A DNA stretch of 64,000 nt from Arthrobacter sp. C2 (GTDB lineage Bacteria; Actinomycetota; Actinomycetes; Actinomycetales; Micrococcaceae): assembly GCA_024207135.1 (NCBI GenBank), contig CP042428.1, positions 558,001 through 622,000 on the forward strand. The letters run 5' to 3'. The translations under genes and the position numbers were made by a program. Under the pieces are notes generated by a model. It made no database searches. It worked only from the letters and a program-made list of their open reading frames with translations, and had not been told where the DNA came from. This document shows positions 1 to 7,884 of this stretch, one piece after another. The stretch's first letter is position 1; every line of letters starts with the position of its first letter.

Positions 1-633
1 CAATGGACCGGTGATGTTGGGCAGGACCTCGGTGAGCAGGATCTTCCACTTCGGCACCGCGTACATTTCACTGGCACGGATGTAGTCCTCGGTGATCACC
101 GACGCGGTGGCCGAACGGGTGACCCGGGCAATGCGCGGGGCGTGGGTGATCCCGATGACCACCACGAGCACCCAGCCCTGCGGGCCCAGGACGGTGATGG
201 CCAGCAGTGCGAAGACCAGCTGCGGCAGGGCCAGCAGCACGTCGTTGCCGCGCATGACCAGTGCATCGACCCGGCCGCGGGAATAGGCAGCGGTCATGCC
301 CACGGCAACCCCGACGACCATGCCCAGCGCGGTGGCGAGCGCCGCATAGACGATCAGTCGCAACCCGCCGTCGAGGAAGCGCGAGAGCACATCCCGGCCC
401 AGGTTGTCGGTGCCGAACACGCCGGTGTCCGTGAACGGGCGTCCCGTGAACTCGGTGCTGGTGTGCCCGGTCAGCCAGGGCAGCAGCAGCGGGCCGGCCA
501 GGGCGACCAGCAGCACGGCCAGGGTCAGGACCATGCCGACCTTGGCCTGCCGCTGGCGCATCATTCGCGCCAGGAGCCGCGGCGGGCGGGAGACGGCAAC
601 GCCCTGTTCAACTGCATCATCGAGGGTGCTCAT
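1..633 (-). CDS. ABC transporter permease, DppC/OppC type (partial)
   Basis: Second membrane subunit of a peptide/opine-class ABC importer; the 3' end lies beyond the left edge, so 211 residues are visible. An N-terminal membrane segment follows a basic stretch, then a periplasmic loop with the family-typical FGTDNLGRDVLSR sequence and further membrane helices. The downstream segment with IARVTRSATASV and a helix beginning EDYIRASEMY corresponds to the EAA-type loop that contacts the ATPase. The start at 633 overlaps the stop of the preceding permease (ATGA), so the two are translationally coupled. Position at the end of the cdh operon suggests uptake of carnitine or a related quaternary amine, although this transporter class is best known for peptides and nickel; the substrate is inferred from context only. 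Confidence 0.9.
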   Translation of the reverse strand, partial: MSTLDDAVEQGVAVSRPPRLLARMMRQRQAKVGMVLTLAVLLVALAGPLLLPWLTGHTSTEFTGRPFTDTGVFGTDNLGRDVLSRFLDGGLRLIVYAALATALGMVVGVAVGMTAAYSRGRVDALVMRGNDVLLALPQLVFALLAITVLGPQGWVLVVVIGITHAPRIARVTRSATASVITEDYIRASEMYAVPKWKILLTEVLPNITGPL

Positions 634-1589
634 GCGGCTTTCTCCGTGCGTAGTTTCGGATTCGTGAAGATTCCCACCAAATCGGCCAGCAGGTTTACCA
701 CGATGTAGGCCGCGGCGATCAGGATGGACAGCGCCTGCACCACCTGCACGTCGCGGTTGGCGACCGCATCCACCAGGGCCTGGCCGATGCCGGGGTACCT
801 GAAGAGGAATTCGATCACGACCACGCCGCCGGCCATCCACGCCAGTTGGATCGCGATGACCTGGGCGACCGGGGCCAAGGCGTGCGGCACCGCGTGCCGC
901 AGGACCACCTGGCGCTCGGGCACCCCCTTGAGGCGTGCCATTTCCACAAACCCGGAATCCAGGACCTCAAGCATGGTGGCACGCATCATCCGGACAATGT
1001 ACGGGGTCACCACCAGGGCAAGGGTGATGGTCGGCAGGACCAGCTGCACCGGGTAGTTCCACACCGCCTCGCCGGGCGGTGCCATGGTCACCGAGGGAAG
1101 GATCTTGAACACGGAGGTCGAGAACAACGCAACCAGTCCGATGCCGATCACGAACTCGGGCAGGGAAGCCAGCACCAGTGAAATGCCGGTGCTGGCGTTG
1201 TCGAAGGCGCGCCCGCGCTTCAGGGCGGAGAAGGTGCCCACGATGATGCCCACCGGAATGGAAATCAGTGCGGCCAGGCCCATCAGCACCAGCGAGGATT
1301 GGATGCGGTCGGCCAGCAGCGCGGTGACCGGGCCGCCGGTGGCCGCCGAATATCCGAGGTTTCCGGTGAACAGGCCGCCAAGCCAGGTGAAGTACCTGAC
1401 GAAGACCGGGTCGTTGAGGTTCATTTGCTCGCGCAGCGCGGCCAGCCGTTCGGGGGTGGCCTGCTGGCCCAGGATGGCCTGGGCGGGGTCGCCGGGCAGC
1501 AGCAGCGTTGCCACAAACACCAGCACTGAAACAATGAAGAGGATGATCAGGCTGACCAGCAGCCGTTTGGCTATCATTCGGGTGATCAC
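630..1589 (-). CDS. ABC transporter permease, DppB/OppB type
   Basis: First membrane subunit of the same ABC importer, about 319 residues, with an N-terminal membrane helix (RLLVSLIILFIVSVLVFVAT), the family-typical segment LLPGDPAQAILGQQATPERL, four or five further helices and the EAA-like loop (VEMARLKGVPERQVVLRHAV). A GTG at 1589 overlaps the TGA of the upstream substrate-binding protein (GTGA), which I prefer; an ATG at 1607 would enlarge the overlap and an ATG at 1577 would shorten the protein. Its stop overlaps the start of the next permease. It forms the membrane channel with the DppC-type partner. Confidence 0.9.
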   Translation of the reverse strand: MITRMIAKRLLVSLIILFIVSVLVFVATLLLPGDPAQAILGQQATPERLAALREQMNLNDPVFVRYFTWLGGLFTGNLGYSAATGGPVTALLADRIQSSLVLMGLAALISIPVGIIVGTFSALKRGRAFDNASTGISLVLASLPEFVIGIGLVALFSTSVFKILPSVTMAPPGEAVWNYPVQLVLPTITLALVVTPYIVRMMRATMLEVLDSGFVEMARLKGVPERQVVLRHAVPHALAPVAQVIAIQLAWMAGGVVVIEFLFRYPGIGQALVDAVANRDVQVVQALSILIAAAYIVVNLLADLVGIFTNPKLRTEKAA

Positions 1590-3157
1590 TTGGTAACTCC
1601 GATCCACGCGCGGCGGAACTCGAAGCCGGACAGTGCCAGGCCGGTCTTGTTCGGAATCAACCCCGCCACGTATTTCTGGTAGGCGTCTGCCTGGTTGGGG
1701 TGGCCCCAGATGATGTATCCGCCGCGTTCGTATTCGATCTCCTGTGCCTGGGTGATCAGTGCATTGCGTTTGGTTTCATCGACCTCGGTGGTGGCGGCCT
1801 CGACAAGCTGCAGGAATTCCGGGTCGTCCCAATGCGTTTCGTTGAACGGACTGGCGGGCAGCGAACTGCTGTTGACCTGGGGCAGGAAATTGCGCGTGTA
1901 CCAGAAGTCCTGGGCGAAGGTCCACGAGAGGTAGTCGTCGCCGAAGAAGGTGGTGGTGTCCACCCTGCGGATCTTGACCCGGATCCCTGCCGCCTTGGCT
2001 TGCTGGGCGAACACCTGGGCCGCTTCCACGGCACCGGCCTGGATCGGTGCCGTCACCAATTCGATATCCAGTCCGTCGGGGTACCCGGCCTCGGCAAGCA
2101 GTTCCTTGGCCCTGCCGATGTCCTGGGTGCGTTGGGGCAGGTTGCCGGCGTAGCCGGGGTCGAATGGCGCGTAGAGGTCGTTGCCCAGGGCCCCGTTGCC
2201 GCTCAGCACCTGTTCGATCATTTGTTGCCGGTCCACCGCCAGGCGGAAGGCCTGGCGCACCCGGACGTCGTCGAAGGGGGCCTTGTCGATGCGCATCGTG
2301 AACGGAAGCCAGGCCCCGGTCTCGGAATTCAGGATGCTGATGCGGGGGTCGGCGGCGATGACTTCCAGCAGGGCCAGCGGGATCTGGCCGATTGCATCGA
2401 CCTGGCTGGAGAGCAGGGCATTGAGCATGGCGTCGTCGTCCGAGAAATTCAGGATGACCAGTTCATCCAGGTACGGCTGGTGGTCGCGCCAGTAGCCGGC
2501 GTTGCGGACGAACACCGAGCGGAGCCCGGGATCAAAGCTGGAGGCCTTGAACGGTCCGGTGCCAACGGGGTGGGCCACGTCGAAGTCCGCCGGGACGATG
2601 CCCAGGGCGTACTGCCCGAGCGAATCGTCGAACGTGGCGGTGGGCGTGTTGAGCCTGAACTCGACGGTCAGGTCGTCGATGACCTTGACCTCGTCGAGGA
2701 TCGAGAGGGCCGCGGCCCCGCTCTTGGGGTCCTCGGGGTTGGTGACCCGGGCAAAGGTGGCGGCCACATCGGTGGCGGTGAGGGGCCGGCCGTCATGGAA
2801 CTTCACCCCGGGCCGCAACGCGACGGTCCACACCCTGGCCGTGGCATCCGGGATGGCGCTAAGGGCCAGTAGGGGCTTGAGCGCGAAATTCTCATCCCGG
2901 TACAGCAGCGATTCGTACAGGTTCACCACGCGGGCGATGTCGGTGGTGCTGACGGGGGAGTGGGGATCGAGGGTGTCCGCGGCCCCGCCGCCGGCCAGGC
3001 CCACCCGCAGCGATCCTCCCCTCAGCGGTTCCCCGGCGGGGGCTTCCAGCACAGAGGCTTCGGGCGAACCGCAAGCGGTGAGCAGCAAGCCCAGTCCCAG
3101 GGCCACTCCACCGCCCAGAAGCGCTCGGCGGCTTGGCGCGGGCCCGGAGCCCGGCAT
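1586..3157 (-). CDS. ABC transporter substrate-binding lipoprotein, SBP family 5
   Basis: Extracytoplasmic receptor of the ABC importer, 523 residues, normal for the DppA/OppA family. The ATG at 3157 gives a clean lipoprotein signal: SRRALLGG, a hydrophobic run and the lipobox LLTAC with Cys29; the twin arginine at residues 10-11 suggests Tat export is possible. Downstream are SBP_bac_5 hallmarks such as TLDPHSP near the mature N terminus and WTVALRPGVKFHDGRPLTA. The open frame continues upstream to 3481 but that stretch is the antisense of the thioesterase gene. It lies 64 bp after cdhB and is coupled by GTGA to the permease. Ligand unknown; carnitine or betaine-like compounds are inferred from the operon. 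Confidence 0.92.
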   Translation of the reverse strand: MPGSGPAPSRRALLGGGVALGLGLLLTACGSPEASVLEAPAGEPLRGGSLRVGLAGGGAADTLDPHSPVSTTDIARVVNLYESLLYRDENFALKPLLALSAIPDATARVWTVALRPGVKFHDGRPLTATDVAATFARVTNPEDPKSGAAALSILDEVKVIDDLTVEFRLNTPTATFDDSLGQYALGIVPADFDVAHPVGTGPFKASSFDPGLRSVFVRNAGYWRDHQPYLDELVILNFSDDDAMLNALLSSQVDAIGQIPLALLEVIAADPRISILNSETGAWLPFTMRIDKAPFDDVRVRQAFRLAVDRQQMIEQVLSGNGALGNDLYAPFDPGYAGNLPQRTQDIGRAKELLAEAGYPDGLDIELVTAPIQAGAVEAAQVFAQQAKAAGIRVKIRRVDTTTFFGDDYLSWTFAQDFWYTRNFLPQVNSSSLPASPFNETHWDDPEFLQLVEAATTEVDETKRNALITQAQEIEYERGGYIIWGHPNQADAYQKYVAGLIPNKTGLALSGFEFRRAWIGVTK

Positions 3158-3221
3158 TCGTTCAAATGGTGATGTAGCGGAATTCAAGGCGTACTCGATT
3201 CTTGTGAAGGGCGCGAAGGAT

Positions 3222-3662
3222 TCAGGCGGTGATGGACCGGCCACTCCAATCCGGGGTCCCATGCGGGTGTCCGGCAATGCGCCCCAGGATGTCGGCCGGG
3301 AAGGGAACCGTTCCACCGGTTCCCTGGTCCACGTGCAGGCCCAGCACTTCTTCCGTAGCAATAAGTTCGGCCCCTCGGCGCATTTCGTGGGCCAGGTGCA
3401 GCTTCTTTGGCCCCGATGCAACGATGACGGTGGTGATGTCGAGCTCCTCGTCGAGGGAGGCCTCCCGCAGGTAGCGCACATGCGCTTCGACCGTGTACAG
3501 CGAACGGGCGCTGGAGCGGCGGTAGGACTCGTCCATGCCCAGCGCGTCCATGGCGGCGGTGGTCGCGTCCCCGAAGGCCAACACGTAGTAGGCCTCGGAC
3601 ATGTGCCCGTTGTAGTCGATCCACTCGGGCTTCACGGCGCAGCGGTATGGGGGCAGGCTCAT
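3222..3662 (-). CDS. cdhB: betainyl-CoA thioesterase-like hotdog protein
   Basis: A 146-residue single hotdog-fold thioesterase. The N-terminal motif WIDYNGHMSEAYYVLAFGDA resembles the 4HBT/YbgC-type catalytic region with its conserved Asp and the long central helix. In Pseudomonas the equivalent CdhB hydrolyses betainyl-CoA made by CdhC, releasing glycine betaine. The start codon overlaps the stop of the dehydrogenase gene upstream (ATGA). The order cdhC-cdhA-cdhB seen here is the order of the Pseudomonas carnitine operon, which is the main reason for the specific name; by sequence alone it would only be an acyl-CoA thioesterase. Confidence 0.8.
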   Translation of the reverse strand: MSLPPYRCAVKPEWIDYNGHMSEAYYVLAFGDATTAAMDALGMDESYRRSSARSLYTVEAHVRYLREASLDEELDITTVIVASGPKKLHLAHEMRRGAELIATEEVLGLHVDQGTGGTVPFPADILGRIAGHPHGTPDWSGRSITA

Positions 3663-4633
3663 GTGTTGCGCACCCGGCCCGGATTCCCGATGCCATCGAT
3701 CGCCTGGCGCACGGCAATGATCGCCGCATCGCGGGCGGCGACCAGCTCGGCGATGGTGCGCCCGGCGGCCTCGTCGTCGCAGCCGTCGATCACGTCCCGG
3801 CGGAGCTTGTCCGTCAGTTCCGGGGCCTCGAGCCGGGTCCAGGGGGACTTCAGCGACGGGCCGAAGTGGTCGAGCATGTGGGCCATCCCGCCCTCGCCCC
3901 CGGCAAGGTGGAAGGTCAGCATGGGGCCCTGCAGCGGCCAGCGCAATCCCGGCCCGTCGGTGATGGCCAGGTCGATCTGTTCCACGGTTGCCTCGCCGTT
4001 GTCGACCATGTGCAGGGCCTCGCGCCAGAGGGCTTCCTGCAGCCGGTTGGCAATGAATCCGGGAACCTCGCGGTCCATGGTGATCACGGACTTGCCGATG
4101 AACTCGTACCAGCCCGAGGCCCATGCGGTGGCCCTCGCGTCGGTGTCCCGGCCGCCAACGACCTCGACCAGCGGGATCAGGTAGGGAGGATTGAACGGGT
4201 GGCCAACGACCAGCCGGGACGGGTCGGCGGCGTCGACGGCCATTTCGGTCATCCCGTAGCCGGAGGTGGAGGAACCAACGACCACGTTCCCGGGGGCCGC
4301 CGCGGCGATGCGCGCCAGCAGGTCGCGCTTCAGCGCGAGGTCCTCGGGCGCGCTTTCCTGGATGAACCCCACGCCTTCCAGGGCCTCGGCCAGGTCGGCG
4401 TGGACGGTGAAGTTGTCCTTGGACGCGTTCCCGGCCAGGCCGAGCGCGGTCAGGGCCGGCCAGGCGGCGTCGATGAGCCGGCGCAGTTTCGCCTCCGCGT
4501 CGGGCGAGGGGTCCCAGGCGCGCACGGCCAGCCCGCGGGAGAGGAAGTAGGCGGCCCAGCCGCCGCCGATGGTGCCCACGCCGACGCAGGCCACGGTGGT
4601 GATGTCGGTGAATTTCGGGTAGTTGCTTTCCAT
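3659..4633 (-). CDS. cdhA: L-carnitine dehydrogenase (3-hydroxyacyl-CoA dehydrogenase family)
   Basis: NAD-dependent dehydrogenase of 324 residues, the length of stand-alone carnitine / 3-hydroxyacyl-CoA dehydrogenases. A Rossmann motif CVGVGTIGGGWAAYF lies at about residues 15-29; the catalytic segment VVGHPFNPPYLIPLVEVV and a C-terminal helical domain follow. Known relatives oxidise L-carnitine to 3-dehydrocarnitine (EC 1.1.1.108). The gene sits 2 bp after cdhC and overlaps cdhB by 4 bp. Without the neighbours a 3-hydroxybutyryl-CoA dehydrogenase role could not be excluded, but an adjacent beta-keto acid cleavage enzyme and thioesterase make the carnitine reading much stronger. Confidence 0.85.
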   Translation of the reverse strand: MESNYPKFTDITTVACVGVGTIGGGWAAYFLSRGLAVRAWDPSPDAEAKLRRLIDAAWPALTALGLAGNASKDNFTVHADLAEALEGVGFIQESAPEDLALKRDLLARIAAAAPGNVVVGSSTSGYGMTEMAVDAADPSRLVVGHPFNPPYLIPLVEVVGGRDTDARATAWASGWYEFIGKSVITMDREVPGFIANRLQEALWREALHMVDNGEATVEQIDLAITDGPGLRWPLQGPMLTFHLAGGEGGMAHMLDHFGPSLKSPWTRLEAPELTDKLRRDVIDGCDDEAAGRTIAELVAARDAAIIAVRQAIDGIGNPGRVRNT

Positions 4634-4635
4634 GC

Positions 4636-5523
4636 CTAGGCCGCCTTGTCGAGCTTGAGGATTTCACGGGCTTCGTCGGGGGTGGCCACGGAGTGGCCCA
4701 TCGACTCGACGATGTCGATGGCGCGCGCCGTCAGTTGCGCGTTGGTGGCCTTCACGCCGCGCGAGAGGTAGAGGTTGTCCTCGAGGCCGACGCGGACGTG
4801 GCCGCCGAGCAGCACCGATTGGGCGACCCAGGGCAGCTGGTTGCGGCCGATGGCGAACGAGGTGAACTCGGCGCCGGCGGGCAGCATGTTCACCATGGCC
4901 TGGAGCAGGCCGGAGTCGACCGGGGCCCCGTAGGGGATTCCCATGCACAACTGGTACAGCGGCGGGGGAGCGATGAGCCCCTCCTCGACCATGACGTTGG
5001 CAAACCAGAGGTTGCCGGTGTCGAAGATTTCCATTTCCGGCTTCACCCCCAGTTCCCGGATCCGCGCCGCGCCCTCGCGCAGCATGTCGGGGGTGCTGAC
5101 GTAGAGCTGGGAGCCTTCGCCAAAGTTCAGCGAACCGCAGTCGATGGTGCAGATTTCGGGGCGAAGTTCCTCCACGTGTGCCAGTCGCTCGAGTCCGGAG
5201 ACCAGGTCGGTTCCGGGCAGGTGCACGGTGGGGTTCGACGGGTCGATGAACAGGTCCCCGCCCATGCCGGCGGTCAGGTTGATGACCGGGTCCACGTCGG
5301 AGGCCGCCACCTGGCGGACCACCTCGCGGTACAGGGCCACGTCGCGCGAGCCCTGCCCGGTGGCGATGTCCCTGACGTGGATGTGGACCACGGAGGCCCC
5401 CGCCCTGGCGGCCGCGATGGCGTCGGCGGCGATCTGGTCCGGCGTGACCGGGACGTGCTCGCTGCGCGAGGTGGTGTCCCCGGCGCCGGTCAGGGCGCAG
5501 GTGACAATGATCTTGCGGCTCAT
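4636..5523 (-). CDS. cdhC: 3-dehydrocarnitine cleavage enzyme (BKACE, DUF849 family)
   Basis: Beta-keto acid cleavage enzyme of 295 residues. It starts [16 protein letters not shown] and carries the zinc-binding HIHVRD motif with His47 and His49; downstream are the conserved IDCGSLNFG and [16 protein letters not shown] segments of the family. The expected reaction is condensation of 3-dehydrocarnitine with acetyl-CoA to give betainyl-CoA and acetoacetate. The ATG at 5523 overlaps the stop of the regulator (ATGA); the open frame extends to 5571 but would run deeper into the regulator gene. It precedes cdhA directly. Confidence 0.87.
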   Translation of the reverse strand: MSRKIIVTCALTGAGDTTSRSEHVPVTPDQIAADAIAAARAGASVVHIHVRDIATGQGSRDVALYREVVRQVAASDVDPVINLTAGMGGDLFIDPSNPTVHLPGTDLVSGLERLAHVEELRPEICTIDCGSLNFGEGSQLYVSTPDMLREGAARIRELGVKPEMEIFDTGNLWFANVMVEEGLIAPPPLYQLCMGIPYGAPVDSGLLQAMVNMLPAGAEFTSFAIGRNQLPWVAQSVLLGGHVRVGLEDNLYLSRGVKATNAQLTARAIDIVESMGHSVATPDEAREILKLDKAA

Positions 5524-6398
5524 GGTGTGGCTCCTTGCTTCTTGATGATGTTTCTGTCGATGTACCCGCACACATTTGCGAACATCTGACTCGAAGTCAG
5601 TTGGCCGGTCAGCACTTGGATGCCCATCCCGTCAAACATGGCGGTCAGTTCGGCGGTGAGGGTGGACGGATCGTGGTCTATGAAGTGACCGGTTGCCTGG
5701 CCGCTGGCGATGGTTTCCCGCACCGTCGTCACCCACCGCCGGTACCCGCCGGAGTGGGTGTCCAGGCCCTCCTCGTTGACGGCCAGCTTGGTCCAGGTCT
5801 GCATCCAGATCGACCATTCGGCGCGGCCCTCCAGGCCCAGCGGCAATTGCAGTTCAATCAGCCGCTTGAGCCGGCTCACGGGATCGGAGATGGGTTGAAG
5901 TTCGGCGACCTGGCGGTCGTAGGCGAGCTTCACCGAATAATGCAGTGTTTCGGCGAAGAGTGCCTGCTTGGTCGGGAAGTAGTAGTGCACGGTCGGCGTG
6001 CTGATCCCGACATCCTTCGCGATGTCGGCCATGCGGACCGCGGCAAAGCCCTGCTGGGCGAAGAGCCACCAGGCGCGCTTGATGATGCTGCGACGGCGCT
6101 GGGCATGCTTTTCGTCCTCCCGGTGCCGGGCCGGAAGTATCCCGGGCGAGGGTACCGCCGAGGGTGCCGGCGCCGAGTCCGAGCCGGTGATCAGCCAGTT
6201 GGCCGTGACGCCGGTGACGGTGGCCAGCGCCACGATTTCCTCGCTGGTGAATTTCCGTGTCCCGCGCAGGGACTTGGACAGCTTGGATTCCTCGAAGCCG
6301 GTCAGCTTCGATATTTCGCGCTGGGGCAGGCCGGTGTTGCGAATGGCCTCACGGGTACGGTCGGCAATTGCAGATGGGCGCGTGTCGGGTTCGTGCAT
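5520..6398 (-). CDS. XRE-TetR fused transcriptional regulator of the carnitine operon
   Basis: A 292-residue regulator with two DNA-binding modules in one chain. Residues about 15-72 form an XRE/Cro helix-turn-helix ([20 protein letters not shown]). A Pro/Ala-rich linker at about 73-92 leads to a TetR helix-turn-helix at 103-150 ([20 protein letters not shown]), then a helical ligand-binding domain. Ordinary TetR proteins are about 200 residues without the first domain. The gene is first in the operon and its stop overlaps the cdhC start, so regulator and enzymes are probably co-transcribed and autoregulated. A perfect palindrome lies 39-59 bp upstream of its start and a shorter copy inside its own 3' end. 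The ligand is probably a carnitine metabolite, by inference. Confidence 0.88.
   Translation of the reverse strand: MHEPDTRPSAIADRTREAIRNTGLPQREISKLTGFEESKLSKSLRGTRKFTSEEIVALATVTGVTANWLITGSDSAPAPSAVPSPGILPARHREDEKHAQRRRSIIKRAWWLFAQQGFAAVRMADIAKDVGISTPTVHYYFPTKQALFAETLHYSVKLAYDRQVAELQPISDPVSRLKRLIELQLPLGLEGRAEWSIWMQTWTKLAVNEEGLDTHSGGYRRWVTTVRETIASGQATGHFIDHDPSTLTAELTAMFDGMGIQVLTGQLTSSQMFANVCGYIDRNIIKKQGATP
5586..5600. promoter_or_regulatory. second copy of the cdh operator palindrome
   Basis: CTGACT, 3-bp spacer CGA, AGTCAG: a perfect 6-bp inverted repeat. It matches the inner part of the palindrome upstream of the regulator and lies 63-77 bp before cdhC, inside the last codons of the regulator gene. 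It may control an internal promoter for cdhC. Confidence 0.6.
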
Positions 6399-6436
6399 CC
6401 TGCCACACTAGGCCAAGGTTTGCGCTTTCCGCAATA

Positions 6437-6457
6437 GAACTGACTGCAAGTCAGTTC
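6437..6457. promoter_or_regulatory. candidate operator of the XRE-TetR regulator
   Basis: GAACTGACT, 3-bp spacer GCA, AGTCAGTTC: a perfect 9-bp inverted repeat just upstream of the operon's first gene, as expected for a TetR-type operator overlapping the promoter. Confidence 0.72.
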
Positions 6458-6609
6458 AAAGTTGCGATTTTGTTGTCGGATTTTTGCTTAGTGGTGTTGC
6501 TTCTGGGGCGTGGCAAGGAACCACCGGGCGAATCTTTGTGGGACGCCGCCGCATGCCGCCGCCTGCTCGAAGATCCGGTGCAGGTAGGAGGCGGAGAAGG
6601 CCGGTCGGC

Positions 6610-6711
6610 ATCAGGGTTCCTGCCGGTCGGTCACCGCGTCGATGTTGAAGTTGCCGTCGTTGGCCAGCGCCCCACACAGGGCCCCGGGAAGCTTCATGGG
6701 ATTCGCCACCG
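6610..6711 (-). pseudogene. relic of a pyruvate oxidase (poxB)-like gene
   Basis: About 33 codons that translate on the minus strand to a segment ending LPGALCGALANDG...IDAVTDRQEP and a stop. This aligns with the C-terminal part of the intact pyruvate oxidase in this window (LPGALREALAHEG...IDVVTDRQEL). The rest of a gene is not recognisable on either side. It lies in the 6.46-6.89 kb gap between the regulator and phzF; I see nothing else in that gap apart from the operator. Confidence 0.6.
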
Positions 6712-6895
6712 GAGCCCGCGGGCTTGAGGGCACCCGATCGCCTGTTGCCTTCGGGGCGAGGCGCTCGGAAGGCTGGCCGGGAGCAATGCAGGGGGTGTTT
6801 CAGTGACCCGCCGGGCGGCATCCGGATGCAAAGAATGCTGGATTCACTTCATCGCGGGCAGGCCGCATGTGCACCGGGAATCCGCCTGCAGGCCT

Positions 6896-7726
6896 CTAGA
6901 TCTCGATCGTGCCGGCGATGCAGCCCCGGGCGTTTCCGCCAACCCAGATGGCACCGTCTTCGACGTTGATGTGGATCAAGCCTCTGCGGCCGAGCACCTG
7001 CCCCTGGGAGGCCACATAGTTCCGGGGAGCGATGCCCGTATCGGTCAGCCATTGCGCAAAGCCCGCGTTCAGGCTTCCGGTCACGGGATCCTCCCACACC
7101 GCCTCTCCTCCAAAGAAGGCGCGCACCTCGAATTGCGACTCGGACCCGGCTGCATGCGGACCGATCACGCCGATTTCGAGATCGTCCAGTTTTCCGGGAT
7201 CGGGACGCAATGCCAGCACGGCCTCCGCGGAGCGAAGGCGTACGCCCAGCCACCTGGGGCCGTTGACCAGCCACGAAGAATCAAGGATGTCTGCGCGCGG
7301 GATCTCCAGGGCCTTGGCAACACGGTCGAGGTCGACTTCCGTGACGGCAGCGTATCGGGTCAATGGCGGAGCCTCGAATGCCATGCGCCCCTCGGCAACA
7401 CGCACCCGCACCAACCCTGCGGCGCACTCCTGCACAACCAGCCCGTGCGCGGGCACGGTGCCGCCGGCATCGAGCCAGGCCCTGGCCGAACCCAGTGTCG
7501 GGTGCCCGGCAAATGGCAGTTCTTCCTTGGCGGTGAAGATCCGGACCCGGTAGTTGGCCTCGGGATCTTCAGGGGGGAGCAGGAAGGTGGTCTCGGAGAG
7601 GTTGGTCCAGTTCGCAAACTGTTGCATGTCTTTGGTGCTCAGCCCTGCGGCATCATGCACCACGGCCAGCGGGTTTCCCCGGTATGGTGCTGCTGAGAAG
7701 ACGTCAACCTCGCTGTACCGGCGCAT
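6896..7726 (-). CDS. PhzF family isomerase
   Basis: A 276-residue member of the PhzF/diaminopimelate-epimerase fold family. The N terminus RRYSEVDVFSAAPYRGNPLA and the catalytic-Glu segment WTNLSETTFLL are characteristic; PFAGHPTLGSA and a C-terminal EDPVTGSLNAGFAQWL segment complete the two-lobed fold. Only a few relatives make phenazines and no other phenazine genes are near, so the substrate is unknown. It is monocistronic as far as can be seen. A broken second phzF-like copy lies at 28.6 kb. Confidence 0.9.
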   Translation of the reverse strand: MRRYSEVDVFSAAPYRGNPLAVVHDAAGLSTKDMQQFANWTNLSETTFLLPPEDPEANYRVRIFTAKEELPFAGHPTLGSARAWLDAGGTVPAHGLVVQECAAGLVRVRVAEGRMAFEAPPLTRYAAVTEVDLDRVAKALEIPRADILDSSWLVNGPRWLGVRLRSAEAVLALRPDPGKLDDLEIGVIGPHAAGSESQFEVRAFFGGEAVWEDPVTGSLNAGFAQWLTDTGIAPRNYVASQGQVLGRRGLIHINVEDGAIWVGGNARGCIAGTIEI

Positions 7727-7884
7727 TTCCGTTCCGCAAATTTAGCAGGAATCCCAGTGGACGCCATGTTTTCAAAGCGGCCGCGTCCACAGGTGAGCGT
7801 CGATGGCGGGTATTGCCCGGGGGCCGGGTTCCCGGGATTCGGGGTGAACCCTGCCGGGGCCGGAGGGGATGCATGGAGTCGCCG

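Noticed and set aside
142-708. Plus-strand open frames over the ABC permease genes
   Set aside because: They are antisense frames of clear permease genes and have the low-complexity Arg/Ala/Gly content typical of G/C-rich shadows.
3222-4667. Single 481-codon frame joining cdhA and cdhB regions
   Set aside because: Only its last 146 codons are the thioesterase; the front part is an out-of-frame reading of cdhA.
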